Positions 33,636 through 43,438 of a DNA stretch of 64,000 bases are shown here, one piece after another. Source of the DNA: Acidobacteriota bacterium (GTDB lineage Bacteria > Acidobacteriota > Thermoanaerobaculia > Gp7-AA8); assembly GCA_021325515.1 (NCBI GenBank), contig JAJPHC010000035.1, positions 80,717 through 144,716 on the forward strand, in the 5' to 3' direction. A model generated the notes under the pieces. It was not told the DNA's origin, did not search any database, and was given only the letters and a program-made list of their open reading frames with translations. Every line of letters begins with the position of its first letter. The first letter of the stretch is position 1. The position numbers and the translations under genes are program-made.

Positions 33636-35708
33636 ATGACCACACTGGACTTCCGCGTTCTCTTCGAGTCCGTGCCGGGTCTGTACCTCATTCTCGATCC
33701 TGAGTTGCGCATCGTCGCTGTCAGCGATGCATACCTCGCCGCCACGATGACGCAGCGCGGCGAGATCATCGGAAAGGATCTGTTCGATGTCTTTCCCGAC
33801 AATCCCGACGATCCTGCGGCCACAGGCGAGCGCAATCTCCGCGCATCGCTCGAGACCGTTCTCCGCACGGCCAGGCCTGACACGATGGCCGTGCAGAAGT
33901 ACGACATCCGGCGGCCCGAAGCGGAAGGCGGCGGCTTCGAGGAACGCTACTGGAGTCCGGTGAACTCGCCTGTCCTCGCCGGCGGCAAGCTCACGCACAT
34001 CATTCATCGCGTCGAAGACGTGACCGACTTCGTACGGCTCGAGCAGGAGAGGCGCGAGCGGGAAAAGGTGCACGATGACTTGCGCTCGACTGCCGAGCGA
34101 ACGCGGATGGAGCTCTACCACCGCACGCAGGAATTGGAGGAAGCGAAACTCGCGGGCTATGTTTCGGGCGCGCGCCTCGGCCTCATTCCGCGCGCGAATC
34201 TCTACCTGCTCCTCATGAATGCACCCGCCGCAGTCTGCGTCGTGCGTGGCCGCACGCACACGATCGAGCTGGCGAATCCTGTCTTTCAGCGGTTCGCCGG
34301 CGACGACCGCGAGATCCTCGGCCGTCCGATTCGCGAAGCGCTGCCGGACAACGCCGCGCTGCTCGAGCCGCTCGATCATGTCTTCGAGACCTGCGAGCCG
34401 TTCACAGGCAAGGAGCTGTCGTTGCCCGGCGGTCCCATCTTCAACTTCGTCTACCAGCCGATGATCGATGCGGAGCGCAGGACGGAAGGCGTCGTGTTGT
34501 TCGGCTTCGACGTGACCGAACAGGTGCAGTCAAGCCGCGCGCTGGAGGCGCTCGCCGAACGCCTGCGCAAAGCGGATCGCGAAAAAGACGAATTCATCGC
34601 CGTCATTTCTCACGAGCTGCGCACGCCGATGACCTCGATCCTCGGATGGACGCGCATGCTCGCTCTGGGCGGGCTCGATGAAGAGACGTATCGCGAGGCG
34701 CTCGACTCGCTGGAGCGGAGCACGCGCGCGCAGGCGAAGCTGATCGAAGACCTCCTCGACGAATCGCGCATCGCATCCGGCAAGCTGCGCCTCGAGATGC
34801 GCGCCGTCGATCTCGAAGCGATCGCCGAAGAAGCCGTCCGCATGGCGCGGCCCAGCGCGGAGGCGAAAGAGATCGCGTTGTCATTCGAAACCGGAGGCCG
34901 GCGCTATCCATCCTTCGGAGATCCGGCGCGGCTGCAGCAGGTCGTCGGCAACGTCCTCGGAAACGCGATCAAGTTCACGCCCGAAGGCGGGCGCGTCGGC
35001 GTGCGCCTGACACGCGATGAGAAGTTCGTCGCGATCGAAGTCACGGATTCCGGCCAGGGCATCAAGCCTGCGCTGTTGCCGCAGATCTTCGACCGCTTCC
35101 GGCAGGGAGAAGCCACAGGAGAACGGCAGAGCGGCCTCGGGCTCGGACTCGCGATCACGCGCCATCTCGTCGAAATGCACGAAGGCGAGGTGGAAGCGAA
35201 GAGCGATGGAGATGGACGCGGAGCGACATTCACGATCCGCCTTCCCCTGCACGAGCAGGCGGAAGAGGGCGAGGAGTTCATCGGGCGCGATCCATTGCAG
35301 CGGGACGCGTTGCTGCCGCAGCTCGACTCGCTGCGCGTGCTCATCATCGAAGATGAGATCGACAACCGCAACGTGCTCGCCGCCGCGCTGAAGCGGTGCG
35401 GCGCCGATGTTCAGTGCAGCACCACCGTCAGTGCGGCGAGCAAGATGATCGACACCTGGCAGCCGCACGTCCTCGTCTGCGACATCGCATTGCCGGACGG
35501 CGACGGCTGTGCGTTTCTTCGCGAGCTCCGCACCCGCGGCGTCACGACGCCTGCGCTGGCCGTGACCGTTCTCGGGCGGCCCGACGAACAGGCGCGAATC
35601 GAAGCCGCCGGATTCGTCGTGTTCCGGCAGAAGCCCATCGATCCCATCGACCTCGCGCACGATGTCGCGCGGCTCGGAAACCCGGAAGCGGCCGTCACCG
35701 CCGAATAA
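33636..35708 (+). CDS. Hybrid kinase: PAS-PAS-HisKA-HATPase-REC
   Basis: 690 residues from ATG 33636. PAS 1 (~8-130, FESVPGLYLILDPELRIVAV to HRVEDVTDF), a coiled coil (~135-175), PAS 2 (~185-295, NAPAAVCVVRGRTHTIELAN to GFDVTEQVQ), HisKA with H326 (AVISHELRTPMTSI), HATPase (NVLGNAIKFTP, TDSGQGI, GLGLGLAIT) and a C-terminal receiver (VCDIALPDGDG; FRQKPID lysine). Soluble. PAS 1 is of the type common next to bacterial gas or redox sensors, but no heme or flavin ligand is identifiable. It is followed 47 bases later by a GAF protein that may be a partner. Confidence 0.9.
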   Translation: MTTLDFRVLFESVPGLYLILDPELRIVAVSDAYLAATMTQRGEIIGKDLFDVFPDNPDDPAATGERNLRASLETVLRTARPDTMAVQKYDIRRPEAEGGGFEERYWSPVNSPVLAGGKLTHIIHRVEDVTDFVRLEQERREREKVHDDLRSTAERTRMELYHRTQELEEAKLAGYVSGARLGLIPRANLYLLLMNAPAAVCVVRGRTHTIELANPVFQRFAGDDREILGRPIREALPDNAALLEPLDHVFETCEPFTGKELSLPGGPIFNFVYQPMIDAERRTEGVVLFGFDVTEQVQSSRALEALAERLRKADREKDEFIAVISHELRTPMTSILGWTRMLALGGLDEETYREALDSLERSTRAQAKLIEDLLDESRIASGKLRLEMRAVDLEAIAEEAVRMARPSAEAKEIALSFETGGRRYPSFGDPARLQQVVGNVLGNAIKFTPEGGRVGVRLTRDEKFVAIEVTDSGQGIKPALLPQIFDRFRQGEATGERQSGLGLGLAITRHLVEMHEGEVEAKSDGDGRGATFTIRLPLHEQAEEGEEFIGRDPLQRDALLPQLDSLRVLIIEDEIDNRNVLAAALKRCGADVQCSTTVSAASKMIDTWQPHVLVCDIALPDGDGCAFLRELRTRGVTTPALAVTVLGRPDEQARIEAAGFVVFRQKPIDPIDLAHDVARLGNPEAAVTAE

Positions 35709-35755
35709 CGGATCACTCCGCTCGGCCGGAACGGTACCTGCATTGGGAAACGCCG

Positions 35756-36304
35756 ATGGAACAGCAATCTGCCTCAGTTCTCGCGGCAACGAAACATCGG
35801 CTCGAGGAGATGATCGAATCCGGGACGCCCGTCCGGATCGTCCTCGATGAAATCCTGCGAACGGTGGAGAGTCTCACCGCGTCCGGAATGATGGGCTCGA
35901 TCCTCATTCTGGACGACAGCGGCCGGCGGCTTCGCCACGGATCGGCGCCGTCACTTCCCCACGCTTACAACGAGGCAATCGACGGCATCGAGATCGGACC
36001 CGGCGTCGGTTCGTGCGGAACGGCAGCGTACCTCGACAAGATGGTCAGCGTGTTCGACATCGCCAACGACCCGCTGTGGGCCAACTTCAAAGAGCTCGCT
36101 CTTAAGCACGGCTTGCGCGCCTGCTGGTCGGCGCCGATTCGCGACGCGAACGGAAACGTGATCGGGACGTTCGCGAACTACTATAAGGTCGTCCGCGATC
36201 CGAGCCCGACCGACAAGACGCTGACGGAGATGATCACGCAGATCGCCGCTTCCGCGATCCTGCATGCCCGCACCCCGGCGGCAGCGCCGGTGTCGGCCTC
36301 CTGA
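35756..36304 (+). CDS. Stand-alone GAF-domain protein
   Basis: 182 residues. A single GAF domain spans ~20-170: VRIVLDEILRTVESL, GSILILDD, the signature IGPGVGSCGTAAYLDKMV, NDPLWANFKELALKHGLRACW and IGTFANYY. The SCGTA Cys and RACWS Cys are typical of this GAF subgroup, which usually sits at the N-terminus of kinases or diguanylate cyclases. Here it is alone and follows a PAS hybrid kinase, so it may supply signal input in trans. An upstream in-frame extension is antisense-like and rejected. Confidence 0.85.
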   Translation: MEQQSASVLAATKHRLEEMIESGTPVRIVLDEILRTVESLTASGMMGSILILDDSGRRLRHGSAPSLPHAYNEAIDGIEIGPGVGSCGTAAYLDKMVSVFDIANDPLWANFKELALKHGLRACWSAPIRDANGNVIGTFANYYKVVRDPSPTDKTLTEMITQIAASAILHARTPAAAPVSAS

Positions 36305-36338
36305 GCGCCCGGCCGGCGTCGGACGCGAGCGCGTTGAG

Positions 36339-37163
36339 ATGAGAACCGTTCGCACGCAATACGAAGCGCTTCGCGACGACATCGGAGAGCTGCAGACCCG
36401 CCGTCCGCTGCCTAACCAGACGCTGCAGCAGATCGATCCCTTTCTCTTTCTCAACCATCATGGGCCGCAGATCTATCCGCCTCACAATCGCGGCCTGCCC
36501 TTCGGGCCCCATCCCCACCGCGGGTTCGAGACCGTCACGTTCATCATCGAAGGCTCGCTGATGCATCGCGATACTGCCGGCCACGAGAGCATCATCCGCG
36601 CCGGCGGCGTTCAGTGGATGACGGCCGGACGCGGCCTCGAACATGCCGAGCTCTCGCCGCCGGAGTTCCTCCGCGATGGAGGACCGCTGGAGATCCTGCA
36701 GCTCTGGATCAACCTGCCTGCGCGGCTGAAGATGACCGAGCCGCGCTACATCGGACTGCAGCGCGACGAGATTCCGATGCGCGACGGTGCCGGGATCATC
36801 GCCGGCGAATGGGATGGCATCGAGGGACCGGTGGCATCGCTGACAGGCGTGCAGATGATGACGATCGAGCTGAGCGCCGGCCGCGAGCTGCAGCTTTCCG
36901 CGCCTCGCGCACGCAACGTCTTTCTCTACGTCGTGCGCGGCGAGGTGTCGATCGCAGGCTCTCCGGCGCGCGCCTTTCATCTCGTCGACATGAACGATGA
37001 CGGCGACGCCTTCCCGATTCGCGCCGCATCATCGGCGATCGTTCTCTTCGGACATGCGGAGCCTCTGCGCGAGCCGGTCGTTTCCTACGGGCCCTTCGTG
37101 ATGAACACCGAGGAGGAAATCGACGCCGCGATTCGCGATTACCAGAGCGGCCGATTTCGATAG
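36339..37163 (+). CDS. Pirin-family cupin protein
   Basis: 274 residues from ATG 36339. A double cupin of the pirin family: N-terminal DPFLFLNHHGPQ, metal-binding PHPHRGFETVTFIIEG and MHRDTAGHESII, GGVQWMTAGRGLEHAE, then LQLWINLPARLKM. The His residues and Glu of the first cupin bind Fe(II) in characterised quercetinase-active pirins, and all are kept here. The protein is cytoplasmic; the substrate in this organism is unknown. It converges on rnhA with a 5-base gap. Confidence 0.9.
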   Translation: MRTVRTQYEALRDDIGELQTRRPLPNQTLQQIDPFLFLNHHGPQIYPPHNRGLPFGPHPHRGFETVTFIIEGSLMHRDTAGHESIIRAGGVQWMTAGRGLEHAELSPPEFLRDGGPLEILQLWINLPARLKMTEPRYIGLQRDEIPMRDGAGIIAGEWDGIEGPVASLTGVQMMTIELSAGRELQLSAPRARNVFLYVVRGEVSIAGSPARAFHLVDMNDDGDAFPIRAASSAIVLFGHAEPLREPVVSYGPFVMNTEEEIDAAIRDYQSGRFR

Positions 37164-37168
37164 CGTGA

Positions 37169-37621
37169 TCAGACGTGCTTCGCCGCCGCCGCGACCGCCA
37201 GCTCGTCGCAGCGATTGTTCCACTTGTCGGTGGAGTGGCCTTTCACCTTGATGAACTCCACCGTATGGCGGCGCGTCTGCGCCAGCAGCCGCTCCCACAG
37301 ATCGCGATTCTCGACCGGTTGCTTGTTCGAGTTCATCCATCCATTTCTCGACCAGCGCTCGTGCCATCGCTGCCGGAAACAATTGACCATGTACGCGCTG
37401 TCGGTGTGCAGACGCACGTGTACGGGCTCCTTCATCGCCTCGAGCGCCTGAATCGCGGCCATCAACTCCATCCGGTTGTTCGTCGTGTGACGTTCGCCGC
37501 CGCTGATCTCCCGCTTCACGTCGCCGTACATCAGCACCGCGGCCCATCCTCCCGGGCCGGGATTTCCCTTGCAGGCACCGTCGGTGTAAACGATCACTTC
37601 TTTCTTCGAGCTCATCGCCAT
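37169..37621 (-). CDS. rnhA: Ribonuclease HI
   Basis: 150 residues, the size of bacterial RNase HI. The catalytic carboxylates are all present: D14 (VYTDGACKGNPGPGGWA), E52 (NNRMELMAA), D74 (LHTDSAYM) and D139 (NNRCDELA), with H129 in KVKGHS. The basic protrusion is represented by RWHERWSRNGW. It cleaves RNA in RNA-DNA hybrids during replication and repair. The ATG at 37621 is used; an in-frame ATG at 37615 is an alternative. Confidence 0.95.
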   Translation of the reverse strand: MAMSSKKEVIVYTDGACKGNPGPGGWAAVLMYGDVKREISGGERHTTNNRMELMAAIQALEAMKEPVHVRLHTDSAYMVNCFRQRWHERWSRNGWMNSNKQPVENRDLWERLLAQTRRHTVEFIKVKGHSTDKWNNRCDELAVAAAAKHV

Positions 37622-37646
37622 CGTCCGCGCACACTCTCCATTTTGT

Positions 37647-37676
37647 TTGACCGCTCGAAATCCGTTGGGATCAAAT
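37647..37676 (+). promoter_or_regulatory. Putative promoter of the VOC-protein gene (TTGACC-N18-TCAAAT)
   Basis: TTGACC at 37647-37652 and TCAAAT at 37671-37676 with an 18-base spacer. The -10-like box ends 7 bases before the ATG at 37684, so transcription would start at or next to the start codon (leaderless mRNA). No Shine-Dalgarno sequence is present, which agrees. Confidence 0.4.
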
Positions 37677-37683
37677 GCCGGTC

Positions 37684-38178
37684 ATGAGCCCCAAGAATAC
37701 GATTTGCCTCTGGTTCGACAAAGATGCACTCGATGCGGCGCAGTTCTACGCGGAGACGTTTCCCGACAGCGCCGTGACTGCCGTTCACCGCGCGCCCGCT
37801 GATTTCCCAGGCGGAAAGCAGGGTGACGTGCTGACCGTGCAATTCACCGTGCTCGGCATTCCCTGCCTCGGCCTCAACGGCGGACCGGCGGTTCAACACA
37901 GCCTCGCGTTCTCCTTTCAAGTCGCAACCGATTCTCAGGAAGAAACAGACCGCTACTGGAATGCCATCATCGGCAACGGCGGCGAAGAAAACGCCTGCGG
38001 CTGGTGCAAGGATCGATGGGGACTGTCGTGGCAGATCACGCCGCGAGTCCTGACCGAGGCGCTCGCGGCGGGTGGCGAGGAAGCAAAGCGCGCGTTCGAG
38101 GCGATGATGACGATGAGGAAGATCGACGTCGCCGCGATCGAGGCCGCACGGCGCGGCGATCCTCCTCCTTCCCATTGA
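37684..38178 (+). CDS. VOC-family (PhnB/3-demethylubiquinone methyltransferase-like) protein
   Basis: 164 residues from ATG 37684 (an ATG at 37675 would add 3). N-terminal ICLWFDKDALDAAQFYAETF, the central CLGLNGGPAVQHSLAFSFQV and C-terminal WCKDRWGLSWQITPRVL match the PhnB-like glyoxalase/bleomycin-resistance fold often annotated as 3-demethylubiquinone-9 3-methyltransferase. No catalytic role has been proven for this subgroup. It lies between divergent rnhA and the CDF transporter and appears to have its own promoter. Confidence 0.88.
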   Translation: MSPKNTICLWFDKDALDAAQFYAETFPDSAVTAVHRAPADFPGGKQGDVLTVQFTVLGIPCLGLNGGPAVQHSLAFSFQVATDSQEETDRYWNAIIGNGGEENACGWCKDRWGLSWQITPRVLTEALAAGGEEAKRAFEAMMTMRKIDVAAIEAARRGDPPPSH

Positions 38179-38196
38179 TGCCTGCGGCTCGCGCCG

Positions 38197-38991
38197 ATGC
38201 AAAAGACGACATTCGCGATTCCAAAGATGGACTGCGTGGCGGAGGAACAGATGGTTCGCTCCGCCCTCGCAGGACATGGAGGCATCGCGAATGTCGTCGC
38301 CGATCTCGCCGCGCGTGAAGTCACGGTCGTACACGCGGGAGATCCCGCCGCGATCACCGCCATCCTGACCGGTCTCAACCTCGGCGCACGCGCGATCGCG
38401 ACGGCCGAAGCATCGGACGCGGACGGACTGCAAGGCGCGGCGCCGGCCGGAGAAGCGCGCACGCTGACGTTGGTGCTGGCCATCAACGCGGCGATGTTCC
38501 TCGCGGAAGTCATCGCCGCACTGCTCGCTCACTCTTCGGCGCTCCTCGCGGATTCACTCGACATGTTCGCGGACGCCGCCGTGTACGCGCTTGCGCTCTT
38601 CGGCGCGCACCGCACACGCGCATCGCAGGTGAAGGCCGCGCACATCAGCGGCGCGCTGCAACTTCTCCTGGCATTGGTTGCGGTCGCCGGAGTCGTGCGC
38701 CACTTCCTCTCCGGCAGCGAACCCGAAGGGGGGCTGATGATCGCCGTCGCCGCGGTGGCCCTCGTCGCGAACGCGACGTCGATGTGGCTGCTGTCGCGAC
38801 ATCGTCACGGCGGCGCGCACATGAAGGCGAGCTGGATCTTCACGACGACCGACGTCATCGCGAACCTCGCGGTGATCGTCGCCGGCGGGCTGGTCCGGCT
38901 CGCCGGTTCCAACATCCCCGACCTCGTCGTCGCGGTCCTCATCGCATTGGTCGTGCTCAACGGAGCGATCCGCATCCTGAGGCTGCGCTGA
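38197..38991 (+). CDS. Cation diffusion facilitator with N-terminal HMA-like domain
   Basis: 264 residues. Residues 1-65 form a heavy-metal-associated ferredoxin-like domain in which the usual CxxC is reduced to one Cys (PKMDCVAEE). Residues ~85-262 hold six membrane helices of the CDF family, with DSLDMFADA in helix 2 and TTTDVIAN in helix 5, where the transport-site Asp residues normally lie. It lacks the large C-terminal cytoplasmic domain of classic CDFs. It should export divalent metal such as Zn, Co or Cd from the cytoplasm in exchange for protons. The gene stands alone. Confidence 0.85.
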   Translation: MQKTTFAIPKMDCVAEEQMVRSALAGHGGIANVVADLAAREVTVVHAGDPAAITAILTGLNLGARAIATAEASDADGLQGAAPAGEARTLTLVLAINAAMFLAEVIAALLAHSSALLADSLDMFADAAVYALALFGAHRTRASQVKAAHISGALQLLLALVAVAGVVRHFLSGSEPEGGLMIAVAAVALVANATSMWLLSRHRHGGAHMKASWIFTTTDVIANLAVIVAGGLVRLAGSNIPDLVVAVLIALVVLNGAIRILRLR

Positions 38992-38994
38992 AGC

Positions 38995-41900
38995 TCATTC
39001 GCGGCGCAGCGCGTCCACGCGATCGGAGAGAGCCTTCAACTCGCCGCGCAGCCGCGCCGTCTCCGCAGCGAGCTCGTTGCGTGAATCGCGGCGCAACGTG
39101 CGCAGCGCCGTGAGGATCGCGCGATCGACGCGGAGTTGCTGCACCCAATAGACGCGAATGAATCGGATGACGAGCCGCCGCAGCGGATTCATCAGGAACT
39201 GCAGCTTCGAGGGCAAGTCGGCGCGCGGCGTGCCGAACAGCGCTTCCACTGCCATCGCATCCGCCTCGAAAAGTCCCGACGGCTCCACCTGATCCTGCAC
39301 GATCTCCTCCTGCTGCCTCTGTTTCCCGAGCAGCGCGCGCAGCAACGGCCCGCGAGCTGCGGGGCTGTGCAGCGTCTCGATGTCCGCACGCGCACGCGCG
39401 CCGGCACGTTGCGCCTCCCCGCGTTCGTGGAAGACGCGCAGCATCTGCTGCGCCGCGGCCGCAATGTCCGGCTCGGCCCAACGCGTGCGCGGCGGATAGG
39501 GGGCCGCACCTTCGCCGATCTCCACCATCTCCGCCGGGACGAGAAAACTGTTCGACTCGTTCGTGAACTCGAGCGTCGACGAATACGCGGTGGAGATCAC
39601 CGGCTTCCCCAGCGCCATCGCTTCCGCCACCGTGAGGCCGAACCCTTCGGCGCGGTGCAGAGACACGTAGCAGTCGCACGCATCGAGCATCGAGAAGTAC
39701 TCGTCGGACGCGACGTACGCGTCGCGGATGACGATGTTCGGCCAACCCGCCGCTGCAGCGCACAGCTCTTCATGTTCCGCCATGTGCCGCCCCGCGTTCG
39801 TCGTCTTGATGAAGAGCGCGGCATCGGAACGATTCGCAAACGCCTGCTGGAACGCGGCGATCACACCGAGAGGATTCTTCCGGCGGAAGACGCTGTCGTA
39901 ATCGAAGCAGAAGAGAAAGAGAAATCCGTCCGGCATCCCGAGCTCGCCGCGCGTCCGCTTCCGCACAGGCGGAATCACGACGGGCAGCGGAAACGCCTCG
40001 ACCGGTTTGGTGAGGCAGCGAGCGAGAGCTGCGGCGGTGAAGCTGCTGATGCCCCACACCTCCGACAGGTATTGTTCGCTGCGCGCCATCGCGGCGGGAA
40101 GATCTTCGACTTCCCACGCCCAGAGGCCGATGTTGCGCGCGCCCGGCGCGAGCTGCTCGCGCATGCTTTCGAAGAAGACGGGCACCTGGTCGGCGTTGAC
40201 GCAGATCAGATTCGTATCGAACGACGGCGTGCCGGTTCCGAGGTCGCGAAACTCTTTCTGCTGCCGGCTGATCGTGCGCGTGAACGGGATGACCGCATAG
40301 GGAATCCCTTCCGCAGCGAGCGCCGCGACGACCGAGCGGACGATCTGCCCGGTGCCGCTCTCCGCGTACGCATATCCATAGACATTCACGCCGCGCGTCA
40401 ACGGCGCGTTCCCGGCGAGCGCATTCTGTGCAGGCGGAACGAGCGGCGCAGGAATGTCGTGCTCGCGAACGCCCTGCGTTCTCACCCACTGCAGAAAGCG
40501 ATTCGCGTCGGCGGAGTCGATGCGCGGAAACGCGATGCGCAGATCGGCGCGCTCGCTCCAGATCTCACCGAGCCACGCCGGCACGCCTTCTCCGTACGGC
40601 GACGGCCGCAGCAGACGTTCAACGACATCGTGCGCGCCCTCGGCAGAAAACGGATTCGGAAACGAGCGCGGGCCGGCTGCTTCATCCGCGACGTAAGAGC
40701 GGCGCAGCACGCGCCGCGTGCGCGGCTCGAGCGGAAGTCCGGCAGCGGTCGTCGCGAACCCGTAGGGCAGCGCGCTCCACTCCGCGAAACCGGCCTCCTG
40801 CAGGGACGCGGCGTAACGCGCACAAAGCTCGCCGAGCAGCGGCCACTCGCTGAGACGGATGCGCACCGATTCATGCTGGTGCTTCGACAGCAGATGCGGC
40901 GTGCGCGGCGAGAACCCGCTGAAGTGAAAGAAGCGCAGCGGGCGGCCATCCACTACGATCCGCTCCCCCTCGCGCGCCAGCTCGCGGTGCGGAAGATTCC
41001 AGTACGCGACGTTGTAGCCCGCATCCTTGAGCACGTACGGCTCGAACAGCGCCGGCGCGAAATCCATCCAGCGCTGATCGACGAAGAATCCGTTCGGCGG
41101 ATCGTTGACGCAATCGCGCCGGAGTCGTGCACGCCACCATGGCAACACGCTCTTCGCCGCATCCGCCGACAGCGCGAGGAAGCCGAGGTTGTAGATGCCG
41201 GCGAGGAGGAGATCGCGCTCATCAGGACGCTTGCCGTCGCGCGGCAGCGGCTCCGTGATGTGCGGCGTCACGACCATTCCATGCCTCCGCGCCAACGCCT
41301 CGAGCGGACCGAGCGAACCGAAGACTTCGATGTCGGGATCGAGATAGAGGACGGCGGAGGCGCCGCGCGCGAAGAGGGCTTCGAATGCCCACGGCTTCAC
41401 GGCGGTGGCGAGCTCGGTGACGTCGTAGGTCGCCGCCATCGTGTAGAAGTCGGATCGCGGATCGAACGGCAGATCCTCCGCATGGATGATCTCGAACGAT
41501 TCGTCCGGCGTGATGCTGCGCTGCGCGTCGTCGAGCACGACGACGTGCAGACGCACCGCCGGGTTGTGCCGCGCGAGACTCGCCGCCAGCACGCGCGCGA
41601 ACGGAAGATAGTTGCGCGCGATGATCGTGAAGACAGATGCCGCGTTCGTCAGCGGGCCGTCATCGTGCGGCGGTTCAAGCAGCGCTCGCAGCGATGCGAT
41701 CTCTTCATCGCGCGCCGCGACGATCTCGCGCGTGCTGCGCGCGAGACGATCGATCTCGATCTGAATCGTGTCGCGCGCGTTGCGCAGCGACTCGGCATCG
41801 TGAAGGAGCTGGCGCCTCTCGGTGTGCGCCGTGACGAGCGCCTCCGCCGCCTGCTCCGCGATCAGCGCAGGATGCTTCGCGTAGATGCGGCGCAACTCGG

Positions 41901-43344
41901 GCGAATGATCGGAACGCTGCAGAAATTGATGCTGCAGCGAGCCGGGGCGGATCCGGTATTCGAACGCAGGACGCGGAAGGTGAATGAACTTCCATCCACG
42001 CTCGATCAACCCCAGCCAGAAATCCCAATCCTCCCAGTCGTGAAAGGCGGGATCGTATCCGCCGGTCTCCTGCCAGGCAGTGCGGCGAACGACCGCGCAC
42101 GCATCGATGTAGTTGCTCCACAGCATGCGCGCGGAGTCGAGCTCCGGCACTTCGACATCGCGCCGCCGCGCGCCGAACTCGCGCCGGTCGCCGTACACGA
42201 CACCCGCCGCGGGATCGGCGTCGAGCAGCGCGACTGCCTCCTCGACGGAATCGGGCAGCAGGCGATTGTCCGCGTCGAGCGGAATGAAGAACTCGCCGGA
42301 TGCCGCCGCGATGCCGCGATTGCGCGCGGCGGAGAGGCCGGCGTGTTCCTGTTCGATCACGCGATGGCCGGCCTCGCGAAGCGCGCCGAGCACGTCGCGC
42401 GTCCGCTGCTCCGTCGAGCCGTCATCGACGATGATCACCTCGGCCGCCGCTGCATTGCGCTCCACGCTCGCAACCGCATCGATCACGTAATCGCCGTCGT
42501 TGAAACAGGGGACGATGACCGAGACGCGCGGCTGCGAAGGGAGCGGACGTTTCCTCTCTGCGGTTCGCTGATTCGCGAGATCCGCCGCATCATCCAGCGA
42601 GCGAAGGACGCTCATCGCCTCCGCATTCGCGTAGTGCCAGAGCCGCGGCAGCGGATCATCCTCCGGCATCGAGACAAAGGCCTCGCGCGCGCGGAGACTC
42701 GCGATCGTCTCTGCATCGGCGTCGATGCCGAGGCGCTCGCGGAGGATCGCGGCGAAGCGCTGCGGTTCGAGGAGAAGCGCATTCGCGCTCACGAGCAGCG
42801 ATCGCTCGCGATTGCGCTGATGAAACTCGAGCAGGCGGCGGTTGTAGTGCGTCCAGATCCGCGCCGGGTAATCCGGATGCGTGAGCCACTCGTGCGCGCC
42901 CGAGCGCAGCATCGAGGCGGCGACCTCCCACGGATGCCGGTAAAGAAGAACGAAACTAACGTCGCGCTGCAGCACGCCGTCCCAGAAGTCGAGGAGCAAC
43001 GTCGTGCGCGGATCCTTCCAGCCCCAGGGAGCAGCCGCACGATCGCGCGCTGCGACGAGCGCGGCCGCTTCATCACGAAACGCGGCCAGTGCGCCGGCGT
43101 CGAAACGCTCGCTCTCCGTCCAGCCCCAGTCGCGATGGCCCGCCTCGCCGGGAGTCGCGGCCATCAGCATGCGACGGTCGAGATCGAGAAAGTCCGCGTC
43201 CTCGAAGTAGCCGCGGGGATTGCCGTCGTCGGCCGGCAGCAGCCGATCGCCCATCCTGATCTTCCATGCTGCGAAAAGCGATGCAACGAACGAGGTGCCG
43301 GAGCGATGCATGCCGGTGACGATCAGTCGGCGAGGAGGAGTCAT
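38995..43344 (-). CDS. Four-module fusion: sulfotransferase-GT2-GT8-like-GT4
   Basis: 1449 residues from ATG 43344. Module 1 (~5-230): sulfotransferase-like with the PAPS-binding P-loop TGMHRSGTSFVASL and VLLYRHPWEVAASM. Module 2 (~272-500): GT2 glycosyltransferase (VSVIVPCFNDGDYVIDA, VIIVDDGS, PLDADN as DxD, WEDWDFW). A coiled coil follows (~500-555). Module 3 (~565-900): GT-A domain with YLDPDIEVF at 667-675, as in GT8-like enzymes. Module 4 (~1000-1340): GT4 fold (FRRKNPLGVIAAF, SLHRAEGFGLTVAEAMALGK). A C-terminal coiled coil ends the protein. Modules 3-4 are paralogous to the protein at 46934-49174. It is likely cytoplasmic and builds a sulfated or complex surface glycan. Confidence 0.9.
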   Translation of the reverse strand: MTPPRRLIVTGMHRSGTSFVASLFAAWKIRMGDRLLPADDGNPRGYFEDADFLDLDRRMLMAATPGEAGHRDWGWTESERFDAGALAAFRDEAAALVAARDRAAAPWGWKDPRTTLLLDFWDGVLQRDVSFVLLYRHPWEVAASMLRSGAHEWLTHPDYPARIWTHYNRRLLEFHQRNRERSLLVSANALLLEPQRFAAILRERLGIDADAETIASLRAREAFVSMPEDDPLPRLWHYANAEAMSVLRSLDDAADLANQRTAERKRPLPSQPRVSVIVPCFNDGDYVIDAVASVERNAAAAEVIIVDDGSTEQRTRDVLGALREAGHRVIEQEHAGLSAARNRGIAAASGEFFIPLDADNRLLPDSVEEAVALLDADPAAGVVYGDRREFGARRRDVEVPELDSARMLWSNYIDACAVVRRTAWQETGGYDPAFHDWEDWDFWLGLIERGWKFIHLPRPAFEYRIRPGSLQHQFLQRSDHSPELRRIYAKHPALIAEQAAEALVTAHTERRQLLHDAESLRNARDTIQIEIDRLARSTREIVAARDEEIASLRALLEPPHDDGPLTNAASVFTIIARNYLPFARVLAASLARHNPAVRLHVVVLDDAQRSITPDESFEIIHAEDLPFDPRSDFYTMAATYDVTELATAVKPWAFEALFARGASAVLYLDPDIEVFGSLGPLEALARRHGMVVTPHITEPLPRDGKRPDERDLLLAGIYNLGFLALSADAAKSVLPWWRARLRRDCVNDPPNGFFVDQRWMDFAPALFEPYVLKDAGYNVAYWNLPHRELAREGERIVVDGRPLRFFHFSGFSPRTPHLLSKHQHESVRIRLSEWPLLGELCARYAASLQEAGFAEWSALPYGFATTAAGLPLEPRTRRVLRRSYVADEAAGPRSFPNPFSAEGAHDVVERLLRPSPYGEGVPAWLGEIWSERADLRIAFPRIDSADANRFLQWVRTQGVREHDIPAPLVPPAQNALAGNAPLTRGVNVYGYAYAESGTGQIVRSVVAALAAEGIPYAVIPFTRTISRQQKEFRDLGTGTPSFDTNLICVNADQVPVFFESMREQLAPGARNIGLWAWEVEDLPAAMARSEQYLSEVWGISSFTAAALARCLTKPVEAFPLPVVIPPVRKRTRGELGMPDGFLFLFCFDYDSVFRRKNPLGVIAAFQQAFANRSDAALFIKTTNAGRHMAEHEELCAAAAGWPNIVIRDAYVASDEYFSMLDACDCYVSLHRAEGFGLTVAEAMALGKPVISTAYSSTLEFTNESNSFLVPAEMVEIGEGAAPYPPRTRWAEPDIAAAAQQMLRVFHERGEAQRAGARARADIETLHSPAARGPLLRALLGKQRQQEEIVQDQVEPSGLFEADAMAVEALFGTPRADLPSKLQFLMNPLRRLVIRFIRVYWVQQLRVDRAILTALRTLRRDSRNELAAETARLRGELKALSDRVDALRRE

Positions 43345-43438
43345 CAGGGGCGACAACGATACGTCAGCGGCCACGGCCCGAAAAGCAGAATGAAGAGCTT
43401 CTCCTGCCGCCGCTGCCACGACCTACAATGCCTCTCCC

